A model generated the notes under the pieces. That model was given only the letters and a program-made list of their open reading frames with translations. It did not search any database and had not been told where the DNA came from. DNA of 64,000 nucleotides. Source: Palsa-948 sp964481195. Lineage in GTDB: Bacteria > Bacteroidota > Bacteroidia > Palsa-948. Shown here piece by piece: positions 32,413 to 43,400 of this stretch; the stretch's first letter is position 1, and every line of letters begins with the position of its first letter. The stretch spans positions 67,660 through 131,659 of the forward strand of contig CAYZTB010000002.1 of the NCBI GenBank assembly GCA_964481195.1, read 5' to 3'. Made by a program: the position numbers and the translations under genes.

Positions 32413-32420
32413 TACTTTTG
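32413..32420 (+). promoter_or_regulatory. -7 box for the E1 fusion gene
   Basis: TACTTTTG matches TAnnTTTG, 36 bases before the ATG at 32457. It lies head to head with the box at 32404-32411. Confidence 0.45.
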
Positions 32421-32456
32421 TTACTTAATTAATACTCTCTTTTAGGTATTTAGCAC

Positions 32457-34499
32457 ATGATTAACGCAGATTCTCTCATAAAATTCAATAAGAAAAAATA
32501 TTCTGATGATATTTTACTTGGGCTTTACAAAGCGCTATTAAAACCTCGACTGATAGAGGAAAAGATGCTGATTTTGCTTAGGCAGGGAAGGATTACTAAA
32601 TGGTTTTCCGGCATTGGACAAGAAGCTAGTTCAGTAGGTGCAGCCATGGCGCTGGATAAGGACGAATATATTTTGCCTATGCACCGTAACCTGGGCACGT
32701 TTACAGTTCGAGGAATTCCACTTGAAAAACTATTTGCTCAGTTTCAAGGAAAAAAATCCGGATTTACAAAAGGGCGTGACCGCAGTTTCCATTTTGGAAC
32801 GCAGGACTATAAGATTGTCGGCATGATTTCTCACCTAGGTCCACAAATGGGTGTTGCTGACGGGATTGCTTTAAGTCATTTATTGAAGAAAGAAAAAAAA
32901 GTTACGCTTGTTTATACCGGAGATGGAGGAGCATCGGAAGGAGATTTCCATGAGAGTATAAACGTAGCAGCAGTATGGAATTTGCCGGTGATTTTTGCCA
33001 TTGAAAATAATGGATACGGGTTATCAACCCCATCTTCAGAACAATTTAAGTGTAAACAATTTATTGATAAAGCTATTGGTTATGGAATAGAGGCGCATCA
33101 GATAGACGGAAACAATGTGTTGGAAGTGTATGACACAATTCGCATTCTTTCAGACTCCATCAGAAAAAATCCTAGACCTATTCTATTGGAGTGCATCACT
33201 TTCCGTATGCGTGGACACGAAGAGGCAAGCGGCACAAAATACATTGACCCAAAACTTTTTGAAGAATGGGGAAAGAAAGACCCAATACTGAATTACGAGA
33301 AATTTTTGTTGGAAGAAAATATCCTTACTGAAGAAATAATTTCAGAATACAAAGCGGAAATAAAAAAAGAAATTGAAAAAGGAATTGAAGTTGCATTTGG
33401 TGAGGAGAATATTGTTGCTAATACAGAAGAAGAAGTTAGGGATTTGTATGCAAGCCCCTCTTCCGTCTCCCCCAAAGGGGGAAAAACCAACACCACGCTA
33501 CACTCTCCCCTTGAGGGCGAGAAGGAGAGGGGTAGTAAGTCAATGCGCCTTATCGATTCCATCTCTGATGGACTACGTTTAGCAATGAGAAAACATGAAA
33601 ATTTAGTTTTAATGGGACAGGACATTGCAGATTATGGAGGAGTATTTAAAATTACGGATGGCTTTGTAAAAGAATTTGGAAAAGAAAGAGTGCGTAACAC
33701 TCCACTTTGCGAGAGCGCAATTTTAGGCGCAGGGTTAGGTCTTTCAATCAACGGTATGAAGGCCATGGTGGAAATGCAGTTTGCCGATTTTGTGAGCGAA
33801 GGCATGACGCAGATTTGTAATAACCTAGCAAAATCACATTGGCGCTGGGGTCAAAATGCCGATGTGGTGGTGCGCATGCCAACGGGTGCAGGATCAGCAG
33901 CCGGACCTTTTCATTCGCAGAGTAACGAAGCATGGTTTTTTCATATTCCCGGATTAAAAATTGTGTATCCCGCATTTCCGTTGGATGCTAAGGGATTGTT
34001 GCTCTCAGCCTTTGAAGATCCCAATCCTGTGATGTTTTTTGAGCATAAAATGTTGTACCGAGGAATGAGCCAAGAAGTGCCGGAGGATTATTTTACCATT
34101 CCGATTGGCAAAGCAAAAATTTTAAAAGAGGGAAACAATTGCACCATTATTACCTATGGAATGGGCGTGCATTGGGCTTTGGAAATAATAGAAAGAAATA
34201 AACTAACTGATGTAGAGCTGGTTGATTTACGCTCGCTAGCACCGTTGGATACTGAAACTATTTTTGAAAGTGCAAAGAAGACCGGTAAAGTAATTATTCT
34301 GCACGAAGATACTTTGACTGGCGGAATAGGAGGAGAAATATCGGCTTTAATTACTGAAAACTGTTTTAACAGCCTAGATGCTCCTGTGATGCGTGAAGGC
34401 TCTTTAGATACTCCTGTTCCATTTACGGAAACTTTAGAAAAAAACTTTTTACCTAAAGAAAGGTTTGAGAAAAAACTTTTGCAATTGCTGGAGTACTAA
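32457..34499 (+). CDS. 2-oxoacid dehydrogenase E1 component, alpha and beta subunits fused
   Basis: Thiamine-diphosphate-dependent decarboxylase of a branched-chain 2-oxoacid or pyruvate dehydrogenase complex. Residues ~1-330 are the alpha subunit, with the ThDP motif GDGGASEGDFHESIN...ENN and RMRGHEEASGT. Residues ~363-680 are the beta subunit, with MGQDIADYGGVFKITDGF, EMQFADF and the transketolase C-terminal domain (VIILHEDTLTGGIGGEI). Fused E1 is common in Bacteroidota. Residues 332-361 at the junction are encoded by a GC-rich palindromic repeat, giving a Ser/Pro/Gly/Lys-rich linker. E2 and E3 genes are not in the window. A bidirectional terminator follows. Confidence 0.93.
   Translation: MINADSLIKFNKKKYSDDILLGLYKALLKPRLIEEKMLILLRQGRITKWFSGIGQEASSVGAAMALDKDEYILPMHRNLGTFTVRGIPLEKLFAQFQGKKSGFTKGRDRSFHFGTQDYKIVGMISHLGPQMGVADGIALSHLLKKEKKVTLVYTGDGGASEGDFHESINVAAVWNLPVIFAIENNGYGLSTPSSEQFKCKQFIDKAIGYGIEAHQIDGNNVLEVYDTIRILSDSIRKNPRPILLECITFRMRGHEEASGTKYIDPKLFEEWGKKDPILNYEKFLLEENILTEEIISEYKAEIKKEIEKGIEVAFGEENIVANTEEEVRDLYASPSSVSPKGGKTNTTLHSPLEGEKERGSKSMRLIDSISDGLRLAMRKHENLVLMGQDIADYGGVFKITDGFVKEFGKERVRNTPLCESAILGAGLGLSINGMKAMVEMQFADFVSEGMTQICNNLAKSHWRWGQNADVVVRMPTGAGSAAGPFHSQSNEAWFFHIPGLKIVYPAFPLDAKGLLLSAFEDPNPVMFFEHKMLYRGMSQEVPEDYFTIPIGKAKILKEGNNCTIITYGMGVHWALEIIERNKLTDVELVDLRSLAPLDTETIFESAKKTGKVIILHEDTLTGGIGGEISALITENCFNSLDAPVMREGSLDTPVPFTETLEKNFLPKERFEKKLLQLLEY
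33450..33539. repeat. In-gene GC-rich palindromic repeat (family A) at the E1 alpha/beta junction
   Basis: The 90 bases (exactly 30 codons) contain the hairpin CCCCCAAAGGGGG (33469-33481) and a second imperfect one around CTCTCCCC-TTGA-GGGCGAG (33503-33521). Base composition is strikingly GC-rich and C/G-strand-biased compared with the flanks. It encodes ASPSSVSPKGG and SPLEGEKERG in the alpha/beta linker. Related palindromes lie in and around hemC-hemD. Confidence 0.65.
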
Positions 34500-34500
34500 C

Positions 34501-34534
34501 AAAAAAAAGCGAAGAATATTCTTCGCTTTTTTTT
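34501..34534. terminator. Bidirectional intrinsic terminator
   Basis: The perfect 18-base palindrome GCGAAGAATATTCTTCGC is flanked by eight A on the left and eight T on the right. It lies between the convergent E1 and protease genes and can serve both strands. Confidence 0.9.
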
Positions 34535-34549
34535 GTCATTGAAAATTAT

Positions 34550-36319
34550 TTATTTCAAAATAACTTTCCCTTTCCAAACTTCGTCACCTGCTTTTAAAAT
34601 GATGTAGTACATTCCTGCAGGCTGAGAAGAAATATCAATTCTTTTTTCATAATTGCCAGACGTGTTTTCGGCTAATTCAAAAACAGACTGACCTAGACTA
34701 TTTACGATTTCAAGTGTGCTGTTATGTGTTTCGGTCAGAGGGATATTAATGTTTAATATTCCGTTACTGGGATTTGGAAACACGTTTATATTATGTGTTA
34801 AGATCTGATCATGAATTCCGTTACTTGTTCCGCCAGGAATTGTGCCAGAAATAAAATATTGTCCCAGTGAACCAAAATCGGAATAACCTGTATTTAATGG
34901 AGAGCCATATCCAACGCCATCAATTTCTAAAAAGTAATTTCCAGCAGAGAGGCTTTGAGAAATTGTAACAGCAGTTGACAATACACCGGTAGGATCTACT
35001 TTTATTATTTCTGTTCCATTTACATCCAGTATTCTTGCCTGGATATCTAAATCAGGAACGCTGGCACTTCCAGGTTCGGTTTTTGCATTGATGGTTAAAC
35101 TTACGGTGCCTCCGGTTGTTGTAAAAGAAAAAATATCTAAATCTGTTCTTCTTCCAATCACACCAAAATTAGAAGAGGAAGAAACCGTTCCTGTTCCCCC
35201 AATCACTAATGCAGTTGCTGTTGCTATAGTGCTGCCATGATCATCTACGCGGTATGGTAGACGGTTACTAATGATAGTAAGATCATCTTGCTGATTATTT
35301 GCGCCTGTGTATTCGCCTTTGCTCCAATGTACAATAGGTCGGGAATATACTGCGCCCATGATTGGCCCCCAGCTTGCATGCCCGGCATAGTACTCTTGCG
35401 AAGCTGTTCCATCGTGGCTTAGGCCAAGTGTATGTCCGCATTCATGTGCGGCAGCTTCTTCGGCACTTTTAACACTACTGTTAAATACCCAACAAGGCTC
35501 TCCGCTTCCCCAAGAATTTAAATAAGCAACACCACCAGCACCGGGAGCAGCTGTATTTGTTGGAGTAAATATAATTTTCATTCTTTGAGAGGTAGGTGCG
35601 CTATTAAATACTGCAACGTCCGTTGTAACATTTACATTAAAAGGACTGTAGTCCTCAGACATGCAAGTCCAGATAGTTGTGATGTTTGCATTTGAAAAGC
35701 TCGAAGGGGCAGCATTAATGTTACCCCAATTACTGTTGGTTACATTCTCCCCATCAAAATCAAGGTAAATGGTACGTGCAGCACTGGGCAAACTGTTGAG
35801 TAAAGGGGCAGCAGTAGTTTCATTATTTTTTTGTGCAGATGCATTGTCAGGTACTTCGTCTAAGTTAGTTTCTTTAGCTTGGTATTGGTTATAATCAAAA
35901 CACATAACCTGATGAATATCAATTGGAGTAACAAAAACATCTCCTTTATAATTCGTAGAAATATCGAAAGCTTCTTTAGATTTTCTGAAAATCACTTTTC
36001 CTGACAAAGTGTTTCCTTCTTCATTTAGAAAAAAAGTAGCTTGCTCGTACCCAACTACATTACCAAATACGTGCATCTTACCATCTCTATTGGAGTTATT
36101 ACTAACGATAATCCACGCAGTTTTATCGGCAGCTAATTTAATGGAGTGCTGTTGTTTGTTGCTTGGATTTATTTTAGAAAAACTTTTGATGAGCTCTTTA
36201 GCTGAGCCTAGATATACAGCATCAGATTTTTCATTTCCAAAGGAAAGGTTAAACGCCAAGCAAAAGGAAAGCGACACTAAAATTCCTCGGAAAATTTTTG
36301 TAGTGTAAAATGTAACCAT
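34550..36319 (-). CDS. Secreted metzincin-like zinc protease with PPC domain and T9SS sorting domain
   Basis: Exported protein of 589 residues counted from ATG 36319; the frame opens at 36376, but the signal peptide fits the later start. It has an N-terminal signal, then a protease domain with zinc site HECGHTLGLSH at residues 292-302, matching HExxHxxGxxH. A downstream Met in GAVYSR/IMGA context resembles a Met-turn. A bacterial pre-peptidase C-terminal (PPC) beta domain follows, then a type A T9SS sorting domain (VFPNPSNGILNINI...PAGMYYIIL...GKVILK). Surface release or anchoring through the type IX system is expected. The substrate is unknown. Confidence 0.9.
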   Translation of the reverse strand: MVTFYTTKIFRGILVSLSFCLAFNLSFGNEKSDAVYLGSAKELIKSFSKINPSNKQQHSIKLAADKTAWIIVSNNSNRDGKMHVFGNVVGYEQATFFLNEEGNTLSGKVIFRKSKEAFDISTNYKGDVFVTPIDIHQVMCFDYNQYQAKETNLDEVPDNASAQKNNETTAAPLLNSLPSAARTIYLDFDGENVTNSNWGNINAAPSSFSNANITTIWTCMSEDYSPFNVNVTTDVAVFNSAPTSQRMKIIFTPTNTAAPGAGGVAYLNSWGSGEPCWVFNSSVKSAEEAAAHECGHTLGLSHDGTASQEYYAGHASWGPIMGAVYSRPIVHWSKGEYTGANNQQDDLTIISNRLPYRVDDHGSTIATATALVIGGTGTVSSSSNFGVIGRRTDLDIFSFTTTGGTVSLTINAKTEPGSASVPDLDIQARILDVNGTEIIKVDPTGVLSTAVTISQSLSAGNYFLEIDGVGYGSPLNTGYSDFGSLGQYFISGTIPGGTSNGIHDQILTHNINVFPNPSNGILNINIPLTETHNSTLEIVNSLGQSVFELAENTSGNYEKRIDISSQPAGMYYIILKAGDEVWKGKVILK

Positions 36320-36430
36320 AGAAAAAAAGTTTAGTGTTGGTTTGAAAGAAGGGTAAAGGTACATATACGATTTCAAAATGCCAAATTAATCGGCAATAAT
36401 TAATGAAAGAATAAGAAAAAAAGGGAAATG

Positions 36431-37369
36431 CTATTCTGTTTCAGGCACAGGAACTGGGTCTGTAGGGGCTTTAAACCGTAAACCTATCATTAGCTCATGT
36501 GTTCCGTTATTATAATTTTTTAAGTTAGAAGTAGTTACATCGTAAGAATAACCAAATGTCAGGTTTTCTTTATAGGTATATCCAACCAGAATTGCCATAG
36601 CATCTTTCGTACGGAATGTAGTGCCCGCCCATGCTTTATTTTTATAAATAACCCGTGCACCTAAATCAACTTGAGCCGGAGTAGGTGCAACCATTTTGAA
36701 AAGCAGGGATGGTTCAAGAGCAAACTCATCTGTTAAAAATAATTTGTAGCCTGCCATTCCATAAAAATGCGTTGCAAGTTTACCTGTGGGTTTAGGGTTA
36801 TCAAAAAGATTTAGCTTAGCAGGAAATATTTGAGGAACATAGCCCCCCACCCACCAATTTCCTGTTCCATTTGATTTAGGTAAATTATATAAGTAGAAAG
36901 AGGTGCCTAAGTCTGCAACAACTTTTGATTGATAACCATTTGCAAAGACATAATCGCCTGTATTATCCAGCGTTAGTTTTGTAGCATCCACAGCAAATTG
37001 CACCGCACCTGCAGAAAGGGAAAGGGATAACTTTATTTCTTCATTAATTTTTACATGGTATGCATAGGATCCACTGAATCCCATTCTTCGTGTTGGCCCT
37101 GTAACATCGGTAAATAAATACCCGCCAACTCCCATGTTTTTATTCTTAATGGGCCCTTGCATGCTTAAAGCATAGGTGCGTGGGGCGTCTATAATACCAA
37201 TCCACTGAAGTCGATTTGCAGACACAGCGTCAAAAAATGGTCTGCTGCCTGCTACGGCTGGATTTTGAAAATAATCGTTCAGCATATATTGCGAGAACAG
37301 CGGTAGCTGCTGAGCAAACATACCGATAGACAAAAGTCCCAAGCAAGTAGCTGAGATTATTTTTTTCAT
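36431..37369 (-). CDS. PorP/SprF-family type IX secretion outer-membrane protein
   Basis: Outer-membrane beta-barrel protein of 312 residues with a signal peptide (ending GMFAQ). It has the family opening QLPLFSQYMLNDYFQNPAVAG, repeated amphipathic strands and a typical end (HELMIGLRFK). In Flavobacterium, SprF is needed for surface display of SprB, whose type B C-terminal domain it helps recognise. The gene lies 65 bases downstream of the giant SprB-type adhesin on the same strand, so this is a dedicated adhesin/SprF pair. The C-terminal extension (APTDPVPVPETE) is short and acidic. Confidence 0.93.
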   Translation of the reverse strand: MKKIISATCLGLLSIGMFAQQLPLFSQYMLNDYFQNPAVAGSRPFFDAVSANRLQWIGIIDAPRTYALSMQGPIKNKNMGVGGYLFTDVTGPTRRMGFSGSYAYHVKINEEIKLSLSLSAGAVQFAVDATKLTLDNTGDYVFANGYQSKVVADLGTSFYLYNLPKSNGTGNWWVGGYVPQIFPAKLNLFDNPKPTGKLATHFYGMAGYKLFLTDEFALEPSLLFKMVAPTPAQVDLGARVIYKNKAWAGTTFRTKDAMAILVGYTYKENLTFGYSYDVTTSNLKNYNNGTHELMIGLRFKAPTDPVPVPETE

Positions 37370-37434
37370 ATTCTATTTTATTTTTAACTAACGCTTCACT
37401 TGTGATTAACAATAAATCAAAAGTCAAACTAATA

Positions 37435-40400
37435 TTATCTAAGTATCGTAATAGGACCCGTTATTGGATCGGGCTGCATTACAGACTTCAAATTAATAAC
37501 GTAATAATATGTTCCTACTGGCAACTCCTTGCCATTGTACTTAGCATTCCATTTATTGTTGGGGTAATCGGTAGTGCTAAACAATACTTCGCCCCATCTG
37601 TTGTAAACTTCTACTAATGCTCCAGGAAAAGCTTCAATATTTGGAATTTCCCATATATCATTTATTCCATCACCGTTTGGCGAAAGTCCATCATTTGGTT
37701 TTACAATTCGGACAATAGTAATCGTTACAAAATCGACCGAGGTACATCCGTTTACATCTGTAACTAATAGTGTGTAAGTTGTGGTAGTGGTTGGATTAGC
37801 TGCTGGGTTTGCAATTGTAGTAGAGCTAAGTCCAGCTGAAGGAGACCATAAATAATTACCACTTCCGCTACCATTAAGTACTACAGTACCTGTGGTCAGT
37901 ATTGTTACATCTGAACCTGCATTAGCAACTGGACCTGTATTCACTGTCACAAATACTGAATCAGTATCAGAACAAATTCCGTTAGAAACAATTAATGCAT
38001 ACGTTGATGAAACGGCAGGTGAAACGGAAGTGCAAATGACTGTATTTGTTAATGTCCACGTAGGCAGTAAATACCAGTTATATGTTGCGCCATTTAAACT
38101 ATTTGTACCACAAAGTAGAACGCTGCTTCCTGCACAAAGTGCGGTATCGTTACCAGCAGCTGAAACAGGCGGAGGCAACACAGTTACTGAAACGGAATCA
38201 GTATCCGTACAAGTGCCATTGAATCCAATAATGCCATATGAAGTAGTTCCTACAGGAGGTGATACGGAAATACATGAGCCGGTAGAAATAGGAGACCAAG
38301 CGGGTAATTGATACCACATATATCCATTGGCTCCAGCAGCGCAAATAGACGCGCTTGTGCCGGCACAAATTGTTGTATTGCTCACAACCAATATAGGGTA
38401 GTTGTTTACTATTACAGCTACCGTATCAGTATCAGAACAAATGCCGTTAGTAGCAATTAAAGCATAATTGTTTATCCCAGCAAAAGGAGATACAGAAATA
38501 GACCCCGTTGCTCCTAGCGATGTCCAAGCAGGAAGCTGGTACCAACCTAAGGTGATTGCATTTACGCTAGAGCTGGTAAGAGTTGCTGTTCCACCTAAAC
38601 AGAAAGTAGTGTCAGCACCTGCATTTGCAATAACAGTTGTTATCACTCCAATCGACATGGAGTATGTTGCAGTACAAGCATTAGCATCTGTAATTGTAAC
38701 AGAATATATTCCTGCACAAAGCCCAGACACATCTTGTGTTGTTTGCCCGCCTGGAACCCATGTGTATGAATATGGAGTAGTACCACCAGTTGGAGTAATG
38801 TCAATTAATCCATTGCAAGTATTGTTGCAACTAGCATTTGTACTTACAAAAGTTGAAGTTAATATTGCAGGATTTGTAAGCGTAATTGTATTTGAACCCA
38901 AACAATTATTTGCATCACTTAATTGTAAGGAGTATGTGCCAGAACATAAGCCAGTAACGGAAGTGGTTGTTTGTCCACCTGGCATCCACAAATAGGTGTA
39001 AGGTGCTGTGCCGCCCGTAGGTGCTGCAGAAATAATTCCATTACATGCGTTGTTGCAAAGTGGGTTTGTTCCGGTAATATTTAACGCTAAAGCTGCAGGT
39101 TGTGAAATTGAAATTGTATTTGTATGCGTACACCCTACTGCATCTATAACCGATATGGTATAATTACCAGCACATAAACCCGTTGCAGTTGAAGTTGATT
39201 GTCCACCTGTCCATGTGTAAGTGTATGGTGATGAGCCGCCTATCATTGACACCGATGCTGTTCCATCGCATGCAGCATTACAAGAGTTATTTGTAGAGGT
39301 TATTGTAGAAGTAAGTACTGTATTTTGACCTATGGAAATTGTAGTTGTTAAAGAGCAGTTATTTGCGTCAGAAAGAGTTAAAGTATAGTTGCCTGCACAT
39401 TGTGCGGAAATAGACGAAGTTGTAGCGCCTCCCGGTAACCAGCTGTAAGTATATGCTCCAGTTCCGCCAGTAGCAGCAGTTGTTATACCGCCATCGCAAA
39501 TTCCAAAGCAAGTTGCATTAGTTGCTACTGCATTGGGTACCAGTTGGGCGGGGCCAATTATGTTTATGCTTTTAATTGTAGTGCAACCGTTAATATCAGT
39601 CACATGCGCAAAATATTGGTTAGGACATAAACCCGAAACACTTTGCGTAGTTTGTGAACCTGCAGGGAACGTCCAAGCATAAACCCAAGGAGGACCATTG
39701 CCAGTCGAAGAGACTATAGTTCCAGTTCCGTCACATGCACCAAAACATGTTACGCTAGTGCTGCTAACGGTTACAAATGGTCCTGTACTGTTGCTAACGG
39801 CATTCGTGTCAAGGCTAATACAACCATTGGCATCCATCACAGTGTCAATATAAACTCCAGCACATAATCCGGTTATAGCAGCAGTAGTAGCTCCTGTTCC
39901 CCAAAAGAAAGAGTATGGACTAGTACCACCATTTCCCGCAACCGTAATACTGCCGTTACATACTAAACAAGTTGCAGCAGATATAGAAGAAGATTGTGTA
40001 AGTATTGGTGGTGAAGTAATGGTTATTGCTTGAGACGCGGAACAATTATTTGCATCTGTAACTACCAATGTGTAAGTGCCAGCACATAGACCAGTTGTTA
40101 TTGCCGAAGTGCCTCCATTACTCCACTGAAATGTATAGGTGCCCGTTCCTCCTAACGGAGAAGAAGTGGCAGTACCATCACAAGTATAATTACATGTAGT
40201 TTGAGTAAATGTGATATTTGCTTGTATTAAACTTTGGGAAGAAATTGTAAATGGAGTTGGAGAAGTACAAGCATTGGCATCCGATACGGTTAGTGTATAG
40301 TTGCCAGCACAAAGTCCAGTAACTGCAGAAGTTGTGTATCCGCCCGGATTCCACAAGTAGGTGTAACTACCAGTACCGCCACTTAAATTTACGGAAGCCG

Positions 40401-43400
40401 ATCCATCACATCCACCAAAACAGCTTGCGTTGGTTGTTGTAAGTGTAGGAGAAATTGCAGTAGGCTGAGTGATGGAAACTGTTTGAGAAGAAGTACATCC
40501 ATTAGCATCTGTAACAGTTCCAAAATAATTACCTACGCATAATGCAGATATTGTAGAAGTGGTTTGTCCACCTGCCAACCAAGAATAACTATAAGCGGTT
40601 GAACCGCCTGATGCAGATAATGTTGCAGTTCCATTACATATGGAGTTACAAGTAATGTTTGATGATGCTACAGTAGTAGTTAAAGCAACAGGTTGAGTAA
40701 TTGATACAGTAGAAGTAGCAGTACACCCTTTTTGATCTGTTACAGTCAATGAGTAGTTTCCTGGAGATAATCCAACGATAGTAGGGAATGAAGATCCATT
40801 ACTCCATGAATAAGTATATGGTGTAGTGCCGCCCGATACTGTTGCGTTGGCACTGCCATTTCCAGACCCGTTACAAGTTACGTTTGTTGCAGTTATAGAA
40901 ACACTTAAGAGCGCAGGTTGGGTTACAGTTAAAGCTAAAGTATCATCACACCCAGAAGCGTCTGCTAAAATAACGGAGTATGTTCCGGCAGTAAGTCCGC
41001 TAATACAAGAAGTAGACTGACCACTAGACCAAGTAAATGTGTAAGGAGTGTTGCCGCCAGCAGGCGATAAACATATGCTGCCATTATTCCCTGAATTACA
41101 TGAAACATTTGAAATAGTGGGGTTAGCGACTAACTGTGGTGGATTAGAAAGTACAACAGTTGTGAAAGTTGGACAAGGCACATTGTCATCTACTTGAAGA
41201 ATGTATGTTCCAGCGCACAGACCAGTAGCAGCAGATGTAGTTTGTCCACTAGGAGTCCATAAATAAGTGAAAGGTGAATTACCTGCAGCAGAAACTGCAA
41301 TTGCTCCATCACAACCCGCGTTACAAAGTGGATCTAATGCTGAAATAACTGTAAGTGTTGGACCAGTAAGTGAGCCTAATGCTATAGGGAAAACAGCTGT
41401 ACATCCCGATGCATCAGCAATGGTAACTGTATAGATTCCTGCAACAAGTCCAGTAATACAAGAAGTAGTTTCTAGACCTGGAGCCCAAGAATATGTGTAA
41501 GGCGATACGCCACCGGATGCACTAGCACATATTGCACCATTATTGCTACCGCAAGTTGTAAGTGTTGTAGAAGGATTATTGCTGATGGTTGGAATTATTC
41601 CAACAAGAACAGTATTGGTAGAGGTGCAATTATTTGCATCGGTTATTAATACAGAATAATTTCCAGCACAAAGGCCTGTTGCTGTAGTTGTATTTTGAGA
41701 AGGGAATCCAGACCAGGCATAGGTTAAGGTTCCTGTTCCTCCAGATGTAGCCACGGTTGCTGTACCATTACAAATGCCGCATGATGCAGCAGTACTGCTA
41801 ATTGTGTTTGTAAGAGGAGTTGGCGAGGAAAATGAAACCGTTTTAGTAGCTGTGCATCCCGAATTATCAGTAACCGTTACAGAATAAACGCCTGCACATA
41901 ATCCAGTTGCAGTAGCGTTTGTTTGTCCGCCTGTCCAAGAATATGTATACGGATTTGCTCCACCTGACGGTGTAGCTGTTGCGGATGCATCACATGAGCC
42001 AGCGCAAGAAACAGAGGGGCCAGAGGATGACAGGGTAACATTTATTTTAGAAGTAACATTTACAGTAAGTGAGTTTGTGCAATTATTTGCATCAGTAATT
42101 GTTACAGAATAAACACCAACGCATAGTCCAGTTGCAGTAGAAGTTGTTTGTCCGCCCGGAGACCAAGAGTAACTATAGGGTGTAGTCCCACCTGTTGAAA
42201 TAATACTTGCGCTACCTGTGCAAAGATTACAACTGGAAGTTGAAGTAGAGATAAAAGATAAAAGAGCACTTGGCTGAGTGATATTTAAATTATTTATATT
42301 GGAACAACCTTTAGAATCAGTAACCATTACACCAATAGCCCCTTGACACAATCCAGTAATTGTTTGTGTTGTAATACCACCACCCCATAAGTAAGTATAA
42401 GGTGGAGTGCCTCCTGTAGGCGCAGAAGTAGCAGAACCATCGCATGCACCGGAGCAGGATACATTATTAATTACAGAAGCATTTGCTGCTACAGCTGAAG
42501 GCTGAGTAAGCGTAACAGTTTTTACTACAAAGCATCCTTTGCTATCTGTTACAGTTATTGTATAAAATCCTGCACATTGTGAAGTAATTGCAGATGTAGT
42601 TTGTCCGCCAGGTAACCAAGCATAGGTGTAAGCTCCTGTTCCTCCAGAAGCAGTTATTGTAACAGAACCAGTACAACTTCCAAAACAAGGTGGGTTAGTA
42701 GAAGAAAGAGTAGACGTTAAAACAGTGGGTGCAGTAAATGTAACAGATGTAGTTGCGGTGCATCCGTTTGCATCAGTAGCTGTTAAAGAATACGCTCCTG
42801 CACAAAGTCCAGTTATTGAAGCAGTAGTAGCGCCAGTAGACCAAGCATACGAATAGGTTGGAGTTCCGCCATTAAGATTTATAAGTATTGACCCGTCACA
42901 ATCGCCATTACATTTTAATGGATTGGGTGTGGCTGATCCGATGGAAGCAGTAAATAAATTTGGTTGCGTAACATTGATAGTTCCAGTAGCGGTACATCCT
43001 GCGGAACCGGTTATAAGAACCGAATAACTTCCAGCACTTAATCCCGTAGCAGTAGAAGTAGTTTGTCCGCCAGGAGTCCATAAATAAGTGTACGGAGATA
43101 CTCCTCCTGTTGGCGATGATGTAGCGCTGCCATTAGATAAGCCATTACAAGTAACTGATGTGCTACTTAAGTTTGGAAGAATTGGAATTGGAGGAGATAC
43201 TGTAATAGTTGCGGTAGCTAAACAGTTTTTTGAATCTCTAACGGTAATTGTGTAATTGTTAGGACATAATCCAGTAGCTGTTGATGTTGTTTTTCCTCCT
43301 GGCGCCCATAAATAGGTGTATGGAGCAGTACCTCCAGATACTGTTGCAGTTGCAGTACCATCACAAGAGCCAGCACAAGTTTCATTAGTTTTTGTAGGAG

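Noticed and set aside
37892..38995. Long plus-strand open frames opposite the giant adhesin (139 and 175 codons)
   Set aside because: They mirror the repeat structure of the adhesin, have no start context or domain, and arise from biased codons in the SprB repeats.
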